Shown here: positions 34,807-46,864 of the stretch, one piece after another
Numbering within the stretch: position 1 is the first letter of the stretch
Layout: every line of letters begins with the position of its first letter
Assembly (NCBI GenBank): GCA_963576785.1
Contig: OY756151.1
Span: 558,001 to 622,000 of the forward strand
Reading direction: 5' to 3'
From: Chlorophyllum brunneum
Lineage: Eukaryota; Basidiomycota; Agaricomycetes; Agaricales; Agaricaceae
DNA length: 64,000 nucleotides
Position numbers and translations under genes: made by a program
Notes under the pieces: model-generated
What the model was told of the DNA's origin: nothing
Database searches by the model: none
The model's input: only the letters and a program-made list of their open reading frames with translations

Positions 34807-36758
34807 ATGAACACAGCAGCACGCTACCTGCTCGTCGTCCTCGGGGTCGTCGTAAGTCAACCTCGTCCCATTCCCTACCCCGTCTAACTTGGAATCTCCC
34901 AGATTTCAATCCACTACATTCTGTCCCTCACACACGAATCCTATGGCCGCGTAGCATCTCTCTCAAACCTCAAAAACCATCTATACGGCACTGACAACGA
35001 CATTGTATCTCCACCCCCCAATGCCCAATCCGGGTCTGGTATCGACGTGCCAAATCCAGGGCCAGATTTTGACGACCCGAGACCGGAACATCTCGCAATA
35101 GACAAGAGAGCGAATGCCACTTTCGTTATTCTCTGTCGGAATTCCGATGTCGACGGGACCGTGCGTAGTATTCAAGAGATTGAAGACAGGTTCAACAAGA
35201 GATATCGCTACCCCTATGTTCTCCTTAACGAGGTTCAGTTTACGGAAGAATTCAAACGGTCCGTACTTTCTCCTCATCCCGTGTCTTTCTGCTGACGAGG
35301 GATAATTGTGGACAGTCGGATAAGGGTGTTGACGAGTGCAAAGGTTGAATTTGGGTTGATTCCCCATGATCATTGGTACCAGCCGGACTGGATAGATGAG
35401 GATCGTGCGACCGCAAGTAGGCATAAAATGGTGGCGGATAATATCATTTACGGAGGTGCGCTTTTCCTACTTCTTCCAAGTCCCTTCCACCCTGCTTATA
35501 CACACTCTTACTCTCGACATAGGCAGCGTATCGTGCGTACAACCTCGTCCAACTCGACTGACTGCCAGCTCACGTACTCCAATGCTCCACCCACGTCGCT
35601 AGTTACCGCAACATGTGTCGTTTTAATTCCGGCGTTCGTATCATCATCGACTCCACACACCATCAATGGAACTAACCATTATCATTTCCAGTACTTCTAT
35701 AGACACCCCCTAATGCAGAAATATCGATGGTATTGGCGCGTCGAGTACGTCCCCCACCATTTCCCGTTCATCCAATTATCGTTCAACGTCTCCTGCATAG
35801 GCCGGGTGTGCATTTCCATTGCGATATCAACCGCGACCCGTTTATGTTCATGGAGGAACATAATAAAACTTATTGTACGTGTTCCGGGGGTGGATTTACT
35901 TTTGAAACATACTGATATGAAAGCACAGCATTCACGATTACCATGTACGAGTATCAAGCTACTATTCCAACTCTATGGGATCGAGTCCATGGTACGTCGT
36001 CCTTTGGCTATGTGTCAACGAAACTCTTACCCTCTACAGATTTCGTGAAAGAACACCCAGAATATGTCGCAGACAACAATGCTATGGGATTCATGACCAA
36101 CGAGGGAGGAAATTATAATCTTTGCCATTGTGAGTTTTCGCCCCCATCTCTGATCGGTGGGACCTAAGCTTAAACCCCTGTTTTAGTCTGGTCGAATTTC
36201 GAGATTGCCGACATGGACTTTTGGAGGGGTGAGGCGTATAGTGCGTTTTTCGAGTACTTGGATTCCAAGGGAGGATTTTATTACGAGGTTTGTCTCTTGA
36301 ATTCTTCTTTATGTTTAACTTACTGAATGATATATCGTCTGTTCTCTTCATGATCTCTTATCCCCACCTCAATCCCCATTCCGATGCCTCCAGCGCTGGG
36401 GAGACGCACCCGTACATTCCATTGGCGCCGCACTCTTCTTACCTAAATCAAGTATCCATTTCTGGGACGAGATTGGTTATGAACATAATCCGTATACGCA
36501 TTGTCCAAAGCTGGGTAATAATTGGGAAAATGGGAGATGTTCGTGTGATCCTGGGAGAAGTTTTGGTGAGCGTCTTCATTCACTGGTTTTCTTTCTTTCT
36601 TTTTTTGGGTGTTGACTACGTTAACAACACCTTTTTGCGACCGCGTCTTTCTTTCTTCACTACTTGTTTATCGGTTATTGACTGGGGTGGTGTTTTTTTT
36701 TCTAGACTACGATGGATATTCGTGTATGAGCAAGTGGGATCGGTTTATGGAAACGTGA
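34807..36758 (+). CDS. Alpha-1,2-mannosyltransferase, GT15 (KRE2/MNT1 family)
   Basis: Type II Golgi protein. The ATG at 34807 opens MNTAARYLLVVLGVVISIHY, a signal anchor interrupted by one intron, then a short stem. The catalytic domain contains KRANATFVILCRNSDVDG, TVRSIQEIEDRFNKRY, YPYVLLNEVQFTEEF, DHWYQPDWIDEDRA, YRHPLMQKYRWYWRVEP, GVHFHCDINRDPFMFM, EEHNKTY, TITMYEYQATIPTLW, NYNLCHFWSNFEIADMDFWR, FFEYLDSKGGFYYERWGDAP and SIGAALFLP. These are the conserved GT15 blocks. The C-terminus is CSCDPGRSF...SKWDRFMET, stop at 36756-36758. Known members add alpha-1,2-mannose to N- or O-glycans with Mn. Every core motif is present. Confidence 0.9.
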
Positions 36759-37592
36759 ACCGATGGTGTTTCGTGATGACGAGTTGGTCGTATCAGGTTA
36801 GCTATGCGTGATGCTGTCATCTCCGGGAGGAGTTGTTCATTTTTACCTGTTGACAAGGGTTGATAGAGTAAGTTGAGCCCGGGTAGAAGTAGAGGTAATT
36901 AGATACGGGCGGGGCTCGTTAATGCATTAACATGATTGATTTCGCATGTATGATATTGGGTCTGAGTTATCTGCTCGATTGTTTGTACCCGCCCATTACC
37001 TGAAACTGCGAATGTTATGTTGGACGGTTTCTAGGTCGGTACCGGGTACCTCATGGTGGTGAATGGCCCCGGGGGCAGCGTGATTAGCTCGTGTTAGTTA
37101 CCTTTTCGTTGCTCAAATTACAAAACACAGGGCTACCCAATTAGCGGCAGGGACGTTGACTTGATGCTCCACCAGCAACTTGTCTTCCATCAACATGATA
37201 TCATGATATCAACTTGACAGACCCACTCTCCATACCCACAAATTGGACCTAAACAAGCCCAGCACTGATCCAGCGTCTTGTAAGTTCGCATTTGACGCTG
37301 ATGTGCACGTCGTTACTAAAATATGGTCAGTTCATACCTTGCCGAGAAAGCCAGGGTCGTTGAATCTTTATTAATTCGTCCTTTCACCGCACCTAAGAAT
37401 ACCAGACAAGCATTCTAATCATCATTGATGGGTGTGCCGATGTGTAAAATGTTATGCTTAGACGACTTGGTTGATAACTCAGTTAGTTCCCGAAATCAAT
37501 CTCACCATGGTCCCTCCTCAAAATGGTTCTTGCGCGCTGCCGAATGTTTAATTAAAACTTGTTGCTTCCACTGAATTGATCTTTCTTTCAGG
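36759..37592. other. Intergenic region with a 16-bp palindrome
   Basis: About 830 bases after the GT15 gene without a gene. It contains a perfect 16-base palindrome at 37196-37211 and two small inverted ggtac elements near 37035. No domain is found in its open frames. Confidence 0.45.
37196..37211. repeat. Perfect 16-bp palindrome
   Basis: TGATATCATGATATCA equals its own reverse complement. It lies about 380 bases upstream of the DUF6533 gene start and could be a dimeric transcription-factor site. This is sequence evidence only. Confidence 0.4.
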
Positions 37593-39186
37593 ATGGCAAT
37601 AACTGCAAAATTGGACGAAGCCACACTTTTACTCATTCGCCAGTTTCAGACTTTGGAGGTATGTGTTTCTTGGTTTCATGATAGTTATGATGTTTGCTCA
37701 TGGCTGGACATAATAGTATATCAAGAGTGAGCGCAAGATATCTTGTAGGAATCACTACTGTAGCTGACGAATGAGGTCCTAGTCGTGACGGCCACTCTGT
37801 TCTTCTATGACTATCTGACAACTTTGAACAGAGAGGTGAGCGTCTATTATTTAACTTTCTGGTCAAGTCACGAGCGCTCATCATGGCCTTGTAGATCTCC
37901 AGCATTTGGCTCGGGAGATGGACGACTTTCAATATCTTATACATGGTTTCTCGTTACTTTCCTTTTGTGAAGTTTATCCACATGGTAATGAGTGAGTATT
38001 TTTCTCACCGGAGGCGGGTAAAAAACTGAGGAATGCTGGTCCAGCTATGTTTATCGACTTCGACGTATGTTTATCTTTCCCATGGAACTTTTTTTTTTTA
38101 CTGTACACTCAGAATCATTAGCCAAATCTTTGCAAGTACATGCACTATGCTGAGACATGTAAGTCATGTCCTCCCCGAACTGGCCCGTACCTTGACTTCA
38201 TTGCCTCGCAGGGACCACAATAGTTGGAATGGCTTTTGCCGAAAGTAAGCATACTCTCAGGCTCGCAATACTATTCTGACTGAGACGATTATTCTTATGA
38301 CAGCATCTTTCTATCTGCAAACTTATGCATTTTGGGGTGCATCTAGAGGTTCTGCGGTTTTCTTAGCTTTGCTGTTTTCCGTTCGTCAACACACTGCTGT
38401 TTGCCTCTGAAAAAGTCCTGAATGTGATCATTTAGGCTATGGTCATCACCGGTTTCACGTTTTATGGTATCATGGCCCTGTCGCCCATAAGTATGTCCAA
38501 CTGCCAAGATCTGCCTTTCCCCTCTGATATGGGTTTTTTTTTTTTTTTTTTTAGTGCTTCAACTTCCTATTGAAGTCTCTCCCTTGACATCTCGGTGTAT
38601 CATGTACGTGGAAGCCAGAAACTATGAGATATGCGGATGGATTGTCGTTGCAGTCATCGATACGAGTGTGTAGGAGTGTTTCTGGCTATTCTCCAAACAT
38701 TTCGCTCATCTTCCCTAGCCCTAATCTCGATGACCGTCTACGCCAAAAGACGGATGTACCACCCACCCTCAGTTATTCAAAATAACCTCCTCAATCACAT
38801 CTACCGTGATGCAGTCACATTCTTTTTCTGTAAATTTCGTACGTACGATCCCTGGTGGTCTTTTCATATTCACCTTCAGGTCTAGTTATTTCTGCAACAT
38901 CGATCATTGGCGCACTCTACTTCATTACTCCTGGCCCAATGAAAGGAGTTTCGTCAATGTTAGTTGCTCACTACTGAGTCACTGCTGTTCCACTGATGAC
39001 AGTTACTCTTTCAGCTTTGGCTTGACCATGTTTAGTATATTCTCCTGCAGAATCATGCTTCGCCTTCGTGATTACAGGAATGTCCACCTGCTGAACTGGC
39101 ATACTGGGTCAATGGGCACAAGCAGTGTGCTCTCTTCGTTACGCTTCAGTTCGACAAGTGTACCTACTTCACTAGAGGCATACTGA
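37593..39186 (+). CDS. DUF6533 seven-helix membrane protein
   Basis: Gene of about eight or more short exons. The DUF6533 signature spans the first exons: VVTATLFFYDYLTTLNREIS, then SIWLGRWTTFNILYMVSRYF with PFV. Later exons give further hydrophobic helices: LLVISATSIIGALYFITPGP, AMVITGFTFYGIMALSP. The terminal exon gives MFSIFSCRIMLRLRDYR followed by a Ser-rich tail ending TSLEAY, stop at 39184-39186. The family is very expanded in Agaricomycetes and its role is unknown; a GPCR-like fold is often suggested. One intron includes a run of about 20 T before its AG (about 38527-38555). Confidence 0.75.
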
Positions 39187-39696
39187 CTAGTCCTGTCCCA
39201 CTTCCACAAACGGTTTCTGAGCCGAACGTGATGAATATCCCTCTTCGTTAAGGAGGTACTTGCCAGGGCTGCTAAAATAAAAGACATTTGTTTTTGTAAT
39301 AAAGCGGCCTTTGTATACATGAGAACTTTAGGAACCACTCAGTGATTTCTAAAGGTGGCATCGTGACGGTGGTGCCCCGGGCGGGTCCATCCTTAGCCCA
39401 AAACGTTTATTGCTGTTGTTCAAGGCCGGAATTGCATTGCGTATTATAGTACACATTTTATTTCTGGCAATTTTTGGAACCTCCAAGCAATTTCATCGTT
39501 CACATTTTTCATGTACCTCCCACCCTTGTCACAGAGAAGCCCCGTCTTGAACTATTACTTGCCGTCTCTCCCTGCCTTTCTTCCATCATACCAGTTTTCC
39601 TTGTTAGATCGTCTTCCCTTTTCTGGTCATCACTTTCAGGTTTCCGCCCCCCTCAGTTTTCTCCGCCTTATCTTTGCGGGGACCCACCCCGGCGAT
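39187..39696. other. Convergent 3' intergenic region
   Basis: 3' flanks of the DUF6533 gene and of the first kinase gene. The plus open frame at 39474-39868 overlaps the kinase 3' exon on the other strand and is not supported. Confidence 0.45.
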
Positions 39697-41291
39697 TTAC
39701 GCGCCGGATGACGCTAAAATTCTCACTGCTCCCTGCATAGTTAGCCTCTTCCCTGGTTCTGTCACCCAACATCTTTCCAGAAGTGGCCAGAAAATCTCTT
39801 TCAGCGGAGGAGGTGGGTTTGGGCAGGTGGGCTTCACACCCTTCATGATCTCCACGATCAAGGCATAGTTCTTTCGTGTATCGTATGGTTCTTTACCCGT
39901 CCAGATCTAAATCAACTCAGAGGAAGGGTCTAGGGCTGGAAGTTCGCAAAAGAAACACACCTCGAAGGATGTGAGCGCAAAGGCGTAAACATCCGTGGCC
40001 TTCGTTAAGCTAGGTTCCCCATCTCGTGGCACAATGAGTTCAGGGGCTTGATATCGAACTGTACCGGCGGGCGTTGTCAGAGTGAATCCCTTGTAAGTGA
40101 GAATCCTGGCGCAACCAAAGTCGCAAATTAGAGGCTTTCCTTTTCCATCAATAAGGATATTTGACTATGTAAGGTTAGCCGGGGGCTTGAGATCCCTTCT
40201 TCAGTGACACACACAGGTTTTATATCCCCATGGACTGCCTCTCGACTGTGCAAATATGCGAGACCCTCGGCGACACCTCTTACCTATTGACGAACGGACC
40301 TGTGAGTGCCGATGGAACCATAAGCAAACAAGGAAACATGCCAGGGGCGCTCTATCGCAGCCAGGGAAGCGTCGTAGGTATTCCATGATTGTATCGTTGT
40401 CGCAGTAATAAGAGCGGGACATTTTCGTCCGAGTTTTTCAGAAACCCCAAGGAGCTTGAGGACATTATTGTGATCCATTTCCTTCCAGGACCTCACTTCG
40501 CGGTTAAAACGCTAGGCAATACAGTGGGAAGGGTAAGAAAACGTTTAATAACATTGAGGTGTGAGTTCTAACCCGCCTAAGGGATTCAATCTCTTCTTGC
40601 GATTGTTTTCCCGTTCGAAAAACTTTGACAGCAACCTTGATTGAGTAACTCAGACTTGGCCAACCGCGTACTAATAGCGAGACCATACCCACCTTCTCGT
40701 CTGGTGCACGATGGTTTCCCTTCAGTGATCCGACGTGGACATCAGAGAATCCACCAGCGAACAGAGGTTTGTATTTGTCTCCATCGATTTTGACAACATC
40801 TGAAAGATCCTATTATATTTATTGATGTCAGATTCGGACTCCACAGAAGCGACGAGGGAAAACATACAAGCTGGGAGAAGAGGGTTTCCGAATCTTTTGG
40901 AGAAGGAATCTGTGGACGACGGTCAGGCACACGATTCTTAGGCATGATGCAAACTACAAGTCCTGGCGTTGGCTTGGGGGTGGCTGGTCTAGAAAGGCTT
41001 ACCATCTTATGAAATCTTCTGGGCACGACGTGTTGTTTACCCGACCTTCGCCATATTGGAGACCTAACAGTCCATGTGTCGTGGAAGCTATAGCATAACT
41101 GACAGATCTTTGCAAGAATCGACCATGAGACTAGCAATCGCATGTGCATTTCGGGTAAACGTGAGAGGGGAAGAACGATAAAAGGAAAAAATATTTCCAA
41201 AAATAACGGAATCAGAACTCCAGACAAAATTAACGGTACTTAGGCGCTGTAGTTGAATTGTATGGAGGGACTTTGACGCGCAGCTAGCCAT
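39697..41291 (-). CDS. Protein kinase-like gene (HGD type), possibly frameshifted
   Basis: Start ATG at 41289-41291 and stop at 39697-39699. Kinase blocks in order: G-loop LFAGGFSDVHVGSLKG, the beta-3 Lys in VAVKVFRTGK, alpha-C WKEMDHNNVLKLLGVSEK, then GVAEGLAYLHSREAVHGDIK and PSNILIDGKGKPLICDFGCA. Then TVRYQAPELI, TKATDVYAFALTSFE and LLERCWVTEPGKRLT. The HGD replaces HRD, which is common in fungal TKL-like kinases. The related kinase at 42746 (divergent) has the block CPALISPYCDRG. Here the same place reads CPALI immediately followed, out of frame, by YCDNDTIMEYLRRF, as if seven bases had been lost near 40403-40410. Unless an unseen intron repairs it, the kinase would be truncated before the catalytic loop. 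Confidence 0.75.
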
Positions 41292-42745
41292 GATGGATCT
41301 AGATATACCAGATGCATTAGCAAAAAGGACCGTAGGGCCCCTTCCAAGTACGGTCTGATCGTTCCGGTGGTACTTAATCTAGTGCATCAGCGCTTCACTC
41401 TGGTATCGTGGTGAATATCATCACAGAAATTCGAAGGTGTCAGTAGAATCCGCCCGATAACATCCTTCTGTTTGGCGCACGGGTTATGGGCATTAGCTCC
41501 AAATCATACCAGGTTGACATATGAGCATTGGCGTTCTTAGTGGCTTCTCATGTGAATGGTTGACACAAAACGCCGGTGCGGATAAATCGTGGTCCAGACG
41601 AGAAAGAAACACCATTAAGGAAATGTTTACAGGGATGCTCTGCTTGAGAGGTGCTGCCAGGCCTCCTGCCATTCAACCCCTCTATTGTTGGATTGGTGGG
41701 CACTTAACGGGTGTGGTCGACGTGAATCGGTACCGAGAATGAACGGCCTATCCGGATCATGTATGTTGAGTGTCAGCCTACTATCCCAACAACGTGGCTA
41801 AAATAATGTTCACCCCCACCCAACAATATACGAGGACGTACTCAGCATCATACCCGGTGGATTGTTGGAGATTGTATCATGTGGAACCCCTCAGAGACAT
41901 AAAACGGTGGTTGAGCTCAGGGTATAAGGATGAACGCAGAAACGGCGCTACTCATGAACTTCGTCGTAAAAATAATCATCCATAACACCGATATTCATCA
42001 GTGATGCATTGAAGTGTGGCACCGCTTACCTTTTCAGCCTCCGTCGATTACTAGCTGCACTCTTGTGGATTTTCAAGTGCCAGTAGTCGTCATCAACCGT
42101 CACTTTTGGGATGTTCCTTCCTTATTTCCCCTATCTTCCTGCAGAAACAGTCGCTAATCTTGTGAGAAAACCAGTGCTACCGCATTAACCTTCGCCCCTT
42201 TCGGGCCCGTCTTGGAGTACTAACTTGGGGCGTGTAGCGCCTTGCAAAAGGGTGGAATCTGTTGCGGTACTTTGCATGCCTTTATAGCGTCTGTTTGGAC
42301 CAAAGAGCGTTTTATGACCTTGATTAGTTGGACCAGGTCTTTCCAAACACAATGACGCACCATATGCGTCTGCTTTGGGAGGCTGAAGTACACCCATATC
42401 TAGGCTGGGTCGCAAAACGTCCTCTTCAGGGATACACACAAAGCGGACAGAAGTAAGTGGGGAACTCAGAGTCTATCTTCTTCAGATATCTGGCTTCTGC
42501 TCTTTGTCCCCACTCATGGCTAGATTCGTCAACGAACCCTCAGCCCAGGTTGATCTTCAAGCGCCGTGAGCACAGGGCGTTTAAGTGCTTCCCGATTTAC
42601 CATCGATGCTTCGTCAACTGAGGCAACAAGCGCCATATATTGTCTTGGCTCTCACGGGTCACAGCCGCTGCATGTCTTCTGATGTATCGGAGGATATCGC
42701 TGCTATATAATAGCCCGTTGCCAATATCGTTCCGGTCAGACGACT
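41292..42745. other. Shared 5' region of the divergent kinases
   Basis: About 1.45 kb between two head-to-head kinases. It contains a nested inverted repeat at 41304-41405. The minus open frame 42185-42439 has no recognised domain. An upstream exon of the second kinase could lie near 42640-42700. Confidence 0.4.
41304..41405. repeat. Nested inverted repeat upstream of the kinase gene
   Basis: The outer arms are ATACCAGATGCATTAG (from about 41305) and an imperfect inverted copy CTAGTGCATCAG...CTCTGGTAT (to 41405). Inside, GACCGTA at 41328-41334 pairs with TACGGTC at 41349-41355 around a loop holding GGGCCC. The hairpin is imperfect but double. It could be a small mobile-element remnant or a regulatory hairpin. 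Confidence 0.35.
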
Positions 42746-43947
42746 ATGCAATCTCATCCCTCCAGAATCCCAACCCGATTAGAGGATGTCGCATACGTGG
42801 TGTGTTTCCACCAACCTTCCCTACATTTGTCGCAGTCTTTCATCGTAATCTAGAATCTCAGTGGCCGTGTTAAGCGTGAAGACGATGCCCTCTATGCCAA
42901 GCATGGCGGTGGTTATGCCGACATATTTGTAGGATATTTGGCAAATGATAATGGTACCAGGACCAAAGTAAGTTAGTGATAGACTTGTCATGAAGTTGAT
43001 GAGAGTGTGATATCATAAACAACAAGGTTGCAATCAAAGTCCTGCGAACGACCAATGAACCGGAAGTAGTCGATATCATTCGAAAAGTATGTCTCTACCC
43101 TGTGGGAATATATTACCAGCTTATCCAACTCGTAGTATGTAATTCGGGAAACCACGGTTTGGCAGAAACTAAGCCACCCAAACGTTCTGAAATTCCTTGG
43201 CTTAGCTCCAGATATTGGAAGGTTCGGTTGCCCTGCCCTAATCTCCCCCTATTGCGACAGAGGTACCGCCAACGATCATCTCAAGCTATACCCCGACATC
43301 GACACAAGACTATTCCTTGTACATCGTTTACCACCTCGCTTCTCCGAAACTATGGCTCATTCATTCACAGATCAAAGGTGTAGCGCAAGGGCTTGAATAT
43401 CTTCATCTGAATGAGGTCATACACGGGGACCTCAAACCAGTGAGTGCGAAAATATGGCGATAGCAGGGTCTCATCCTATCGATTAGTCCAATATTCTGAT
43501 TGATAACGACGGGCGTCCTCTCCTTTGTGATTTTGGTCGTTCCAAAATTCTTGCTACCAAAGGATTTACCACAAAGCCAGCGGGAGCTTGTCGCTATCAA
43601 GCTCCAGAACTTCTCCATGGTGAGGGTCCCAATAAGGCGACTGATGTATATGCCTTTGCCCTCACCTCCTATGAAGTATGCGTTGGTGTTTTACTTTATC
43701 CATTGCGCTAATCGTGATACAGATCTGGACGGGACTACTACCCTTCCATCATATTCATCAAGACACGGCCATAATCATCAGCATCGTCATGCAGAAAGCC
43801 AGACCTGAGTATCCAGAACCTACTCCACTAGGGACAGATCCACTTTGGAGACTCTTTGAGGACTGTTGGAAGGAAACACCGGGGAACCGGTTGGACATGG
43901 AAGCTGTCGTGTACGAGGTCACAAAGATGGCCCTTCCGAAGCCATGA
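42746..43947 (+). CDS. Protein kinase, HGD type (TKL-like)
   Basis: Related to the minus-strand kinase at 39697 and transcribed away from it. The model starts at ATG 42746 (MQSHPSRIPTRLEDVAYV) and skips a short intron before REDDALYAKHGGGYADIFVG. Further blocks: VAIKVLRTTNEPEVV, VWQKLSHPNVLKFLG, CPALISPYCDRG, GVAQGLEYLHLNEVIHGDLK, PSNILIDNDGRPLLCDFGRS, AGACRYQAPELLHGEG, NKATDVYAFALTSYE, PLWRLFEDCWKETPGNRLDM. The stop is at 43945-43947. The Lys, HGD Asp, Asn and DFG are all present, so it could be active. Substrate unknown. The N-terminus before the kinase domain is short. Confidence 0.82.
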
Positions 43948-44673
43948 GTATAATGTAGTGCGGCGCAAAAGCACCAAGAAGTTAGGGTCTTGCCTCACAC
44001 GTCTGTGAATTTGTTGTCCGGTTCCAAATATATTACTAGGTTGGTTATTACTGGACAAGAACCTGAGCCCCGGATATGAATACTCTCAAACGCACCGCCC
44101 GGGGGTAAGGGAGAGGTAAGTTGTGTGGGTAGTAGGTTTACCATCCGCCTCTTTGTTTAGGTGGATTGGAGAGTCCAACCTGTCAACTGGGAACAGACAA
44201 TCTCAATTATTTGTATTTCATCATTCCTCACTAATAACCTTCTGGTTCACATCGAAATTTAAGTGTCAGTCACGGTGACCTACAGAAAGCCAGTCCAGAG
44301 AGTTTTTTTATATCCACCGGAATGGTGAACTCGCCACCATCCTGGTGGTCCGGCACGTCAGTTCGGAAATATGCAAGTCTAAACTTCCCCGCTCCACTTT
44401 TCCATGCATCTGACTTTAAACCTCTCTCGTTGCGTAGAAGGATCTATCCCTGAAATCACATACCATCACCATTGCGACCAATATTAGCTTCACTGGTAGA
44501 GGCGGGTGACAGGACTCCACCTTGTTTTCCATTGATAGTGTTATGGCTGCGGTTTTCCTGGACTTTGCTGGGTGTGTTATATATGAGGATAATATTCACC
44601 CAGATCGTGATGGGTCATGAGTAGACTAGAGGTGGTCTCGGGCCATCGCAAGCCCCTACCTCATGCCCTCCGA
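43948..44673. other. Convergent 3' intergenic region
   Basis: 3' flanks of the second kinase and of the NUG1-like GTPase. It includes a short perfect hairpin near 44333-44350 (CCACCATCCTGGTGG). No coding exon is supported. Confidence 0.45.
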
Positions 44674-46864
44674 CTAAGCCATAAATGTAAACTGCAGCTC
44701 GTCATGATCAATATCCATCCCACCCGCACCAGCACCTCGCTCAGCAAGCATCTTAGCCCTTTGAGCTTTCCTCGCCCTCTTCGACTCTCTCTTCAAATTC
44801 TTCCGACTTAGCGGATTACTTCGTTCCATACGTTCGAGAACATTATTTTCTATGGGTGCGTGGTAATCGAGAACGTCCTTGTTTTTGCGCCGGCGTTTGG
44901 GTTGTCGAGTATATTCTGGTCTATCGTCATTCACCAGGAATGCGTCCCCTAGTTTCGGGCCGTTGGCGTCTGTTTCAGAGGGGGGTCGTGAACGTTTGAG
45001 GGTATTGCGTGGAGAGGAACCTTCGTAGTCCATCTGATTGGTTGTCCTGATGAATAATCGTCAGTACATGCATCATGTATGAAGTTGGAGAAGTCAAACA
45101 TACATGTCATCTTCCATTGGACCCTCCTCAGCATCAAAAAATATATCTCCGTCTTCATCTGCATCCATGGGAACCTCGCCATTTTCGTTTCCGAATGCTC
45201 CAGCATCAGCGACTCCAAACAAACCCTCTAGCTGGAATGGTTTGGAGAATTGAGAGACGATCTGTGCTTGACCCACACTTTCGGCGCCTGGAGCTACCGT
45301 TGGAGCTTGGTTACTGCTATTTGTGACTTGATGTATGCGTGCATCAAAATTTCGGACTGGATTGTAGATTTTATTCACTTACCAGTGGAGGGTATTAGTG
45401 AAGGATGGATGGAAGGTGGTTCGGAGTAGTACGGAATTTTTTGGTGGTTCCAGTCGTTTAAGACTTGTCGCGCCATGGCTGTGAGATCTGGTGTTCCACC
45501 CTGCAAAGAGGTCATGAGCTCGTTAAGTTCCACCGGATAGATCTGAGCATACCTTTAAAAGGCGACCGTTGGTGAGAGCAAGCATGGTCAAGAACTCTAG
45601 TGTAGAGTGGTATTCCGGTACTTTGTATATTTTCTGCAGCGTTTCAGGTAGGGTACGAGTAACGATCTCTTCGACTTAGGGATGTATCGTTCAATATACG
45701 ATGTAGATAGACAGGGTGGTGGTGCTTACCTACGGGGATAGGATCCTCCACATCGCCAACTTTTACAACATTTCGCAAGAGGACGCTGCCTTTCTTGTTG
45801 CCTTTTCCGTCATCGAAGTCATCATCGTCGAAAACGACACCTGGCGAGTCTACAATCCGCAAACCCCGCTCGAGCTGGATCGATTGCAACTCCTTGGTAT
45901 GGCCTGCCTGTGCCGCAACTGCACAAACCTATATGAGGGTTAGAAAGAGTTCTCTACGAAATCTAGGCACGGCACACTTTTGAACGTTTTAGGCTGTTGA
46001 TGAGACTGCTCTTTCCGACATTCGGATATCCAACTACTCCGACTGTGGCGCTACCTGCCCTTGGTTTATATGCTTTCAGGAGTCTGAGAAGTGCGGGAGC
46101 GGTTGTTGAGGAGATATTTATTCGTTGATGTTGTGATGCAGAGGGAGACAAGAACGGTAGTGTTGGTGTGTTGTGTCGTAAGTACTTGAGCCAAGCTTGA
46201 GCGTTGGCCTTGGGTACAAGATCTACGGAAATGTTGAGCGACAAGTCAAAGACAGAGGTACACACTCACCGACTTTGTTCAACACAAAAACAAGCCTTTT
46301 CCCCTCCGCCTCACGTCTTCGCACCTCTTCTTCGACAAGCCTACTCCTACAACCTTCTGGGTCACGGGCGTCCAGTACCATGATAACAACATCACTCTCA
46401 TCGATTACCTTGTGCAGAGCTTTGAGATAGTGTTTTCGGAGTTGTTCCTTCGTCTTCGTGTGGTGACCAAAACCCAATGATGACGACGGAGGGTCCCCAG
46501 GGGCATGACGCGCTTCCTCGGCAGCTGCCCTCTGGGCTAGAGTCGAGAGTGTCGGTTCAGATGCCATAGTTGCGTCTGAATCCCGCTGAGCCACTGGGGA
46601 ACGCTAGTAGCGAGTCAGTGATACGAAATAAAGTAATGGCAAGATACGCACCGACGATCTCAGCTCATTCCGGATTCTCGCTCTGAGTCCTGGGAGTTTA
46701 GGTACACCGGGATCCTTCTTGAGCTCTGGTCAAGCGTCAGGATGATAGATCAGAAAATTTAGATGACGCTTTACTTGTTTTATGTGGAACTGCCTTTGTA
46801 GTTTCTAGGAAAAACATGAGAATCAAGGCCAAAATTTCATTGCACACGCACTTGATCTTCCCAT
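44674..46864 (-). CDS. NUG1: Circularly permuted GTPase, NUG1/GNL3 family
   Basis: The ATG at 46862-46864 opens MGRSKTTKAVPHKT; short introns then join LKKDPGVPKLPGLRARIRNE and SPVAQRDSDATMASE. GTPase motifs occur in the permuted order of the family: DARDPEGCRSR (G5-like), FVLNKVDLVPK (G4), GVVGYPNVGKSSLINSLKRS (G1), and RGLRIVDSPGVVF (G3). The tail is acidic and then basic (KRRRKNKDVL, RKNLKRESKRARKAQRAKML), with stop TAG at 44674-44676. Nug1 and its human relative GNL3L act in 60S ribosome maturation and export in the nucleolus. The length, basic ends and motif order fit. Confidence 0.88.

Noticed and set aside
38527..38555. Poly-T run as a possible terminator or repeat
   Set aside because: It is the polypyrimidine tract before an intron acceptor in the DUF6533 gene.
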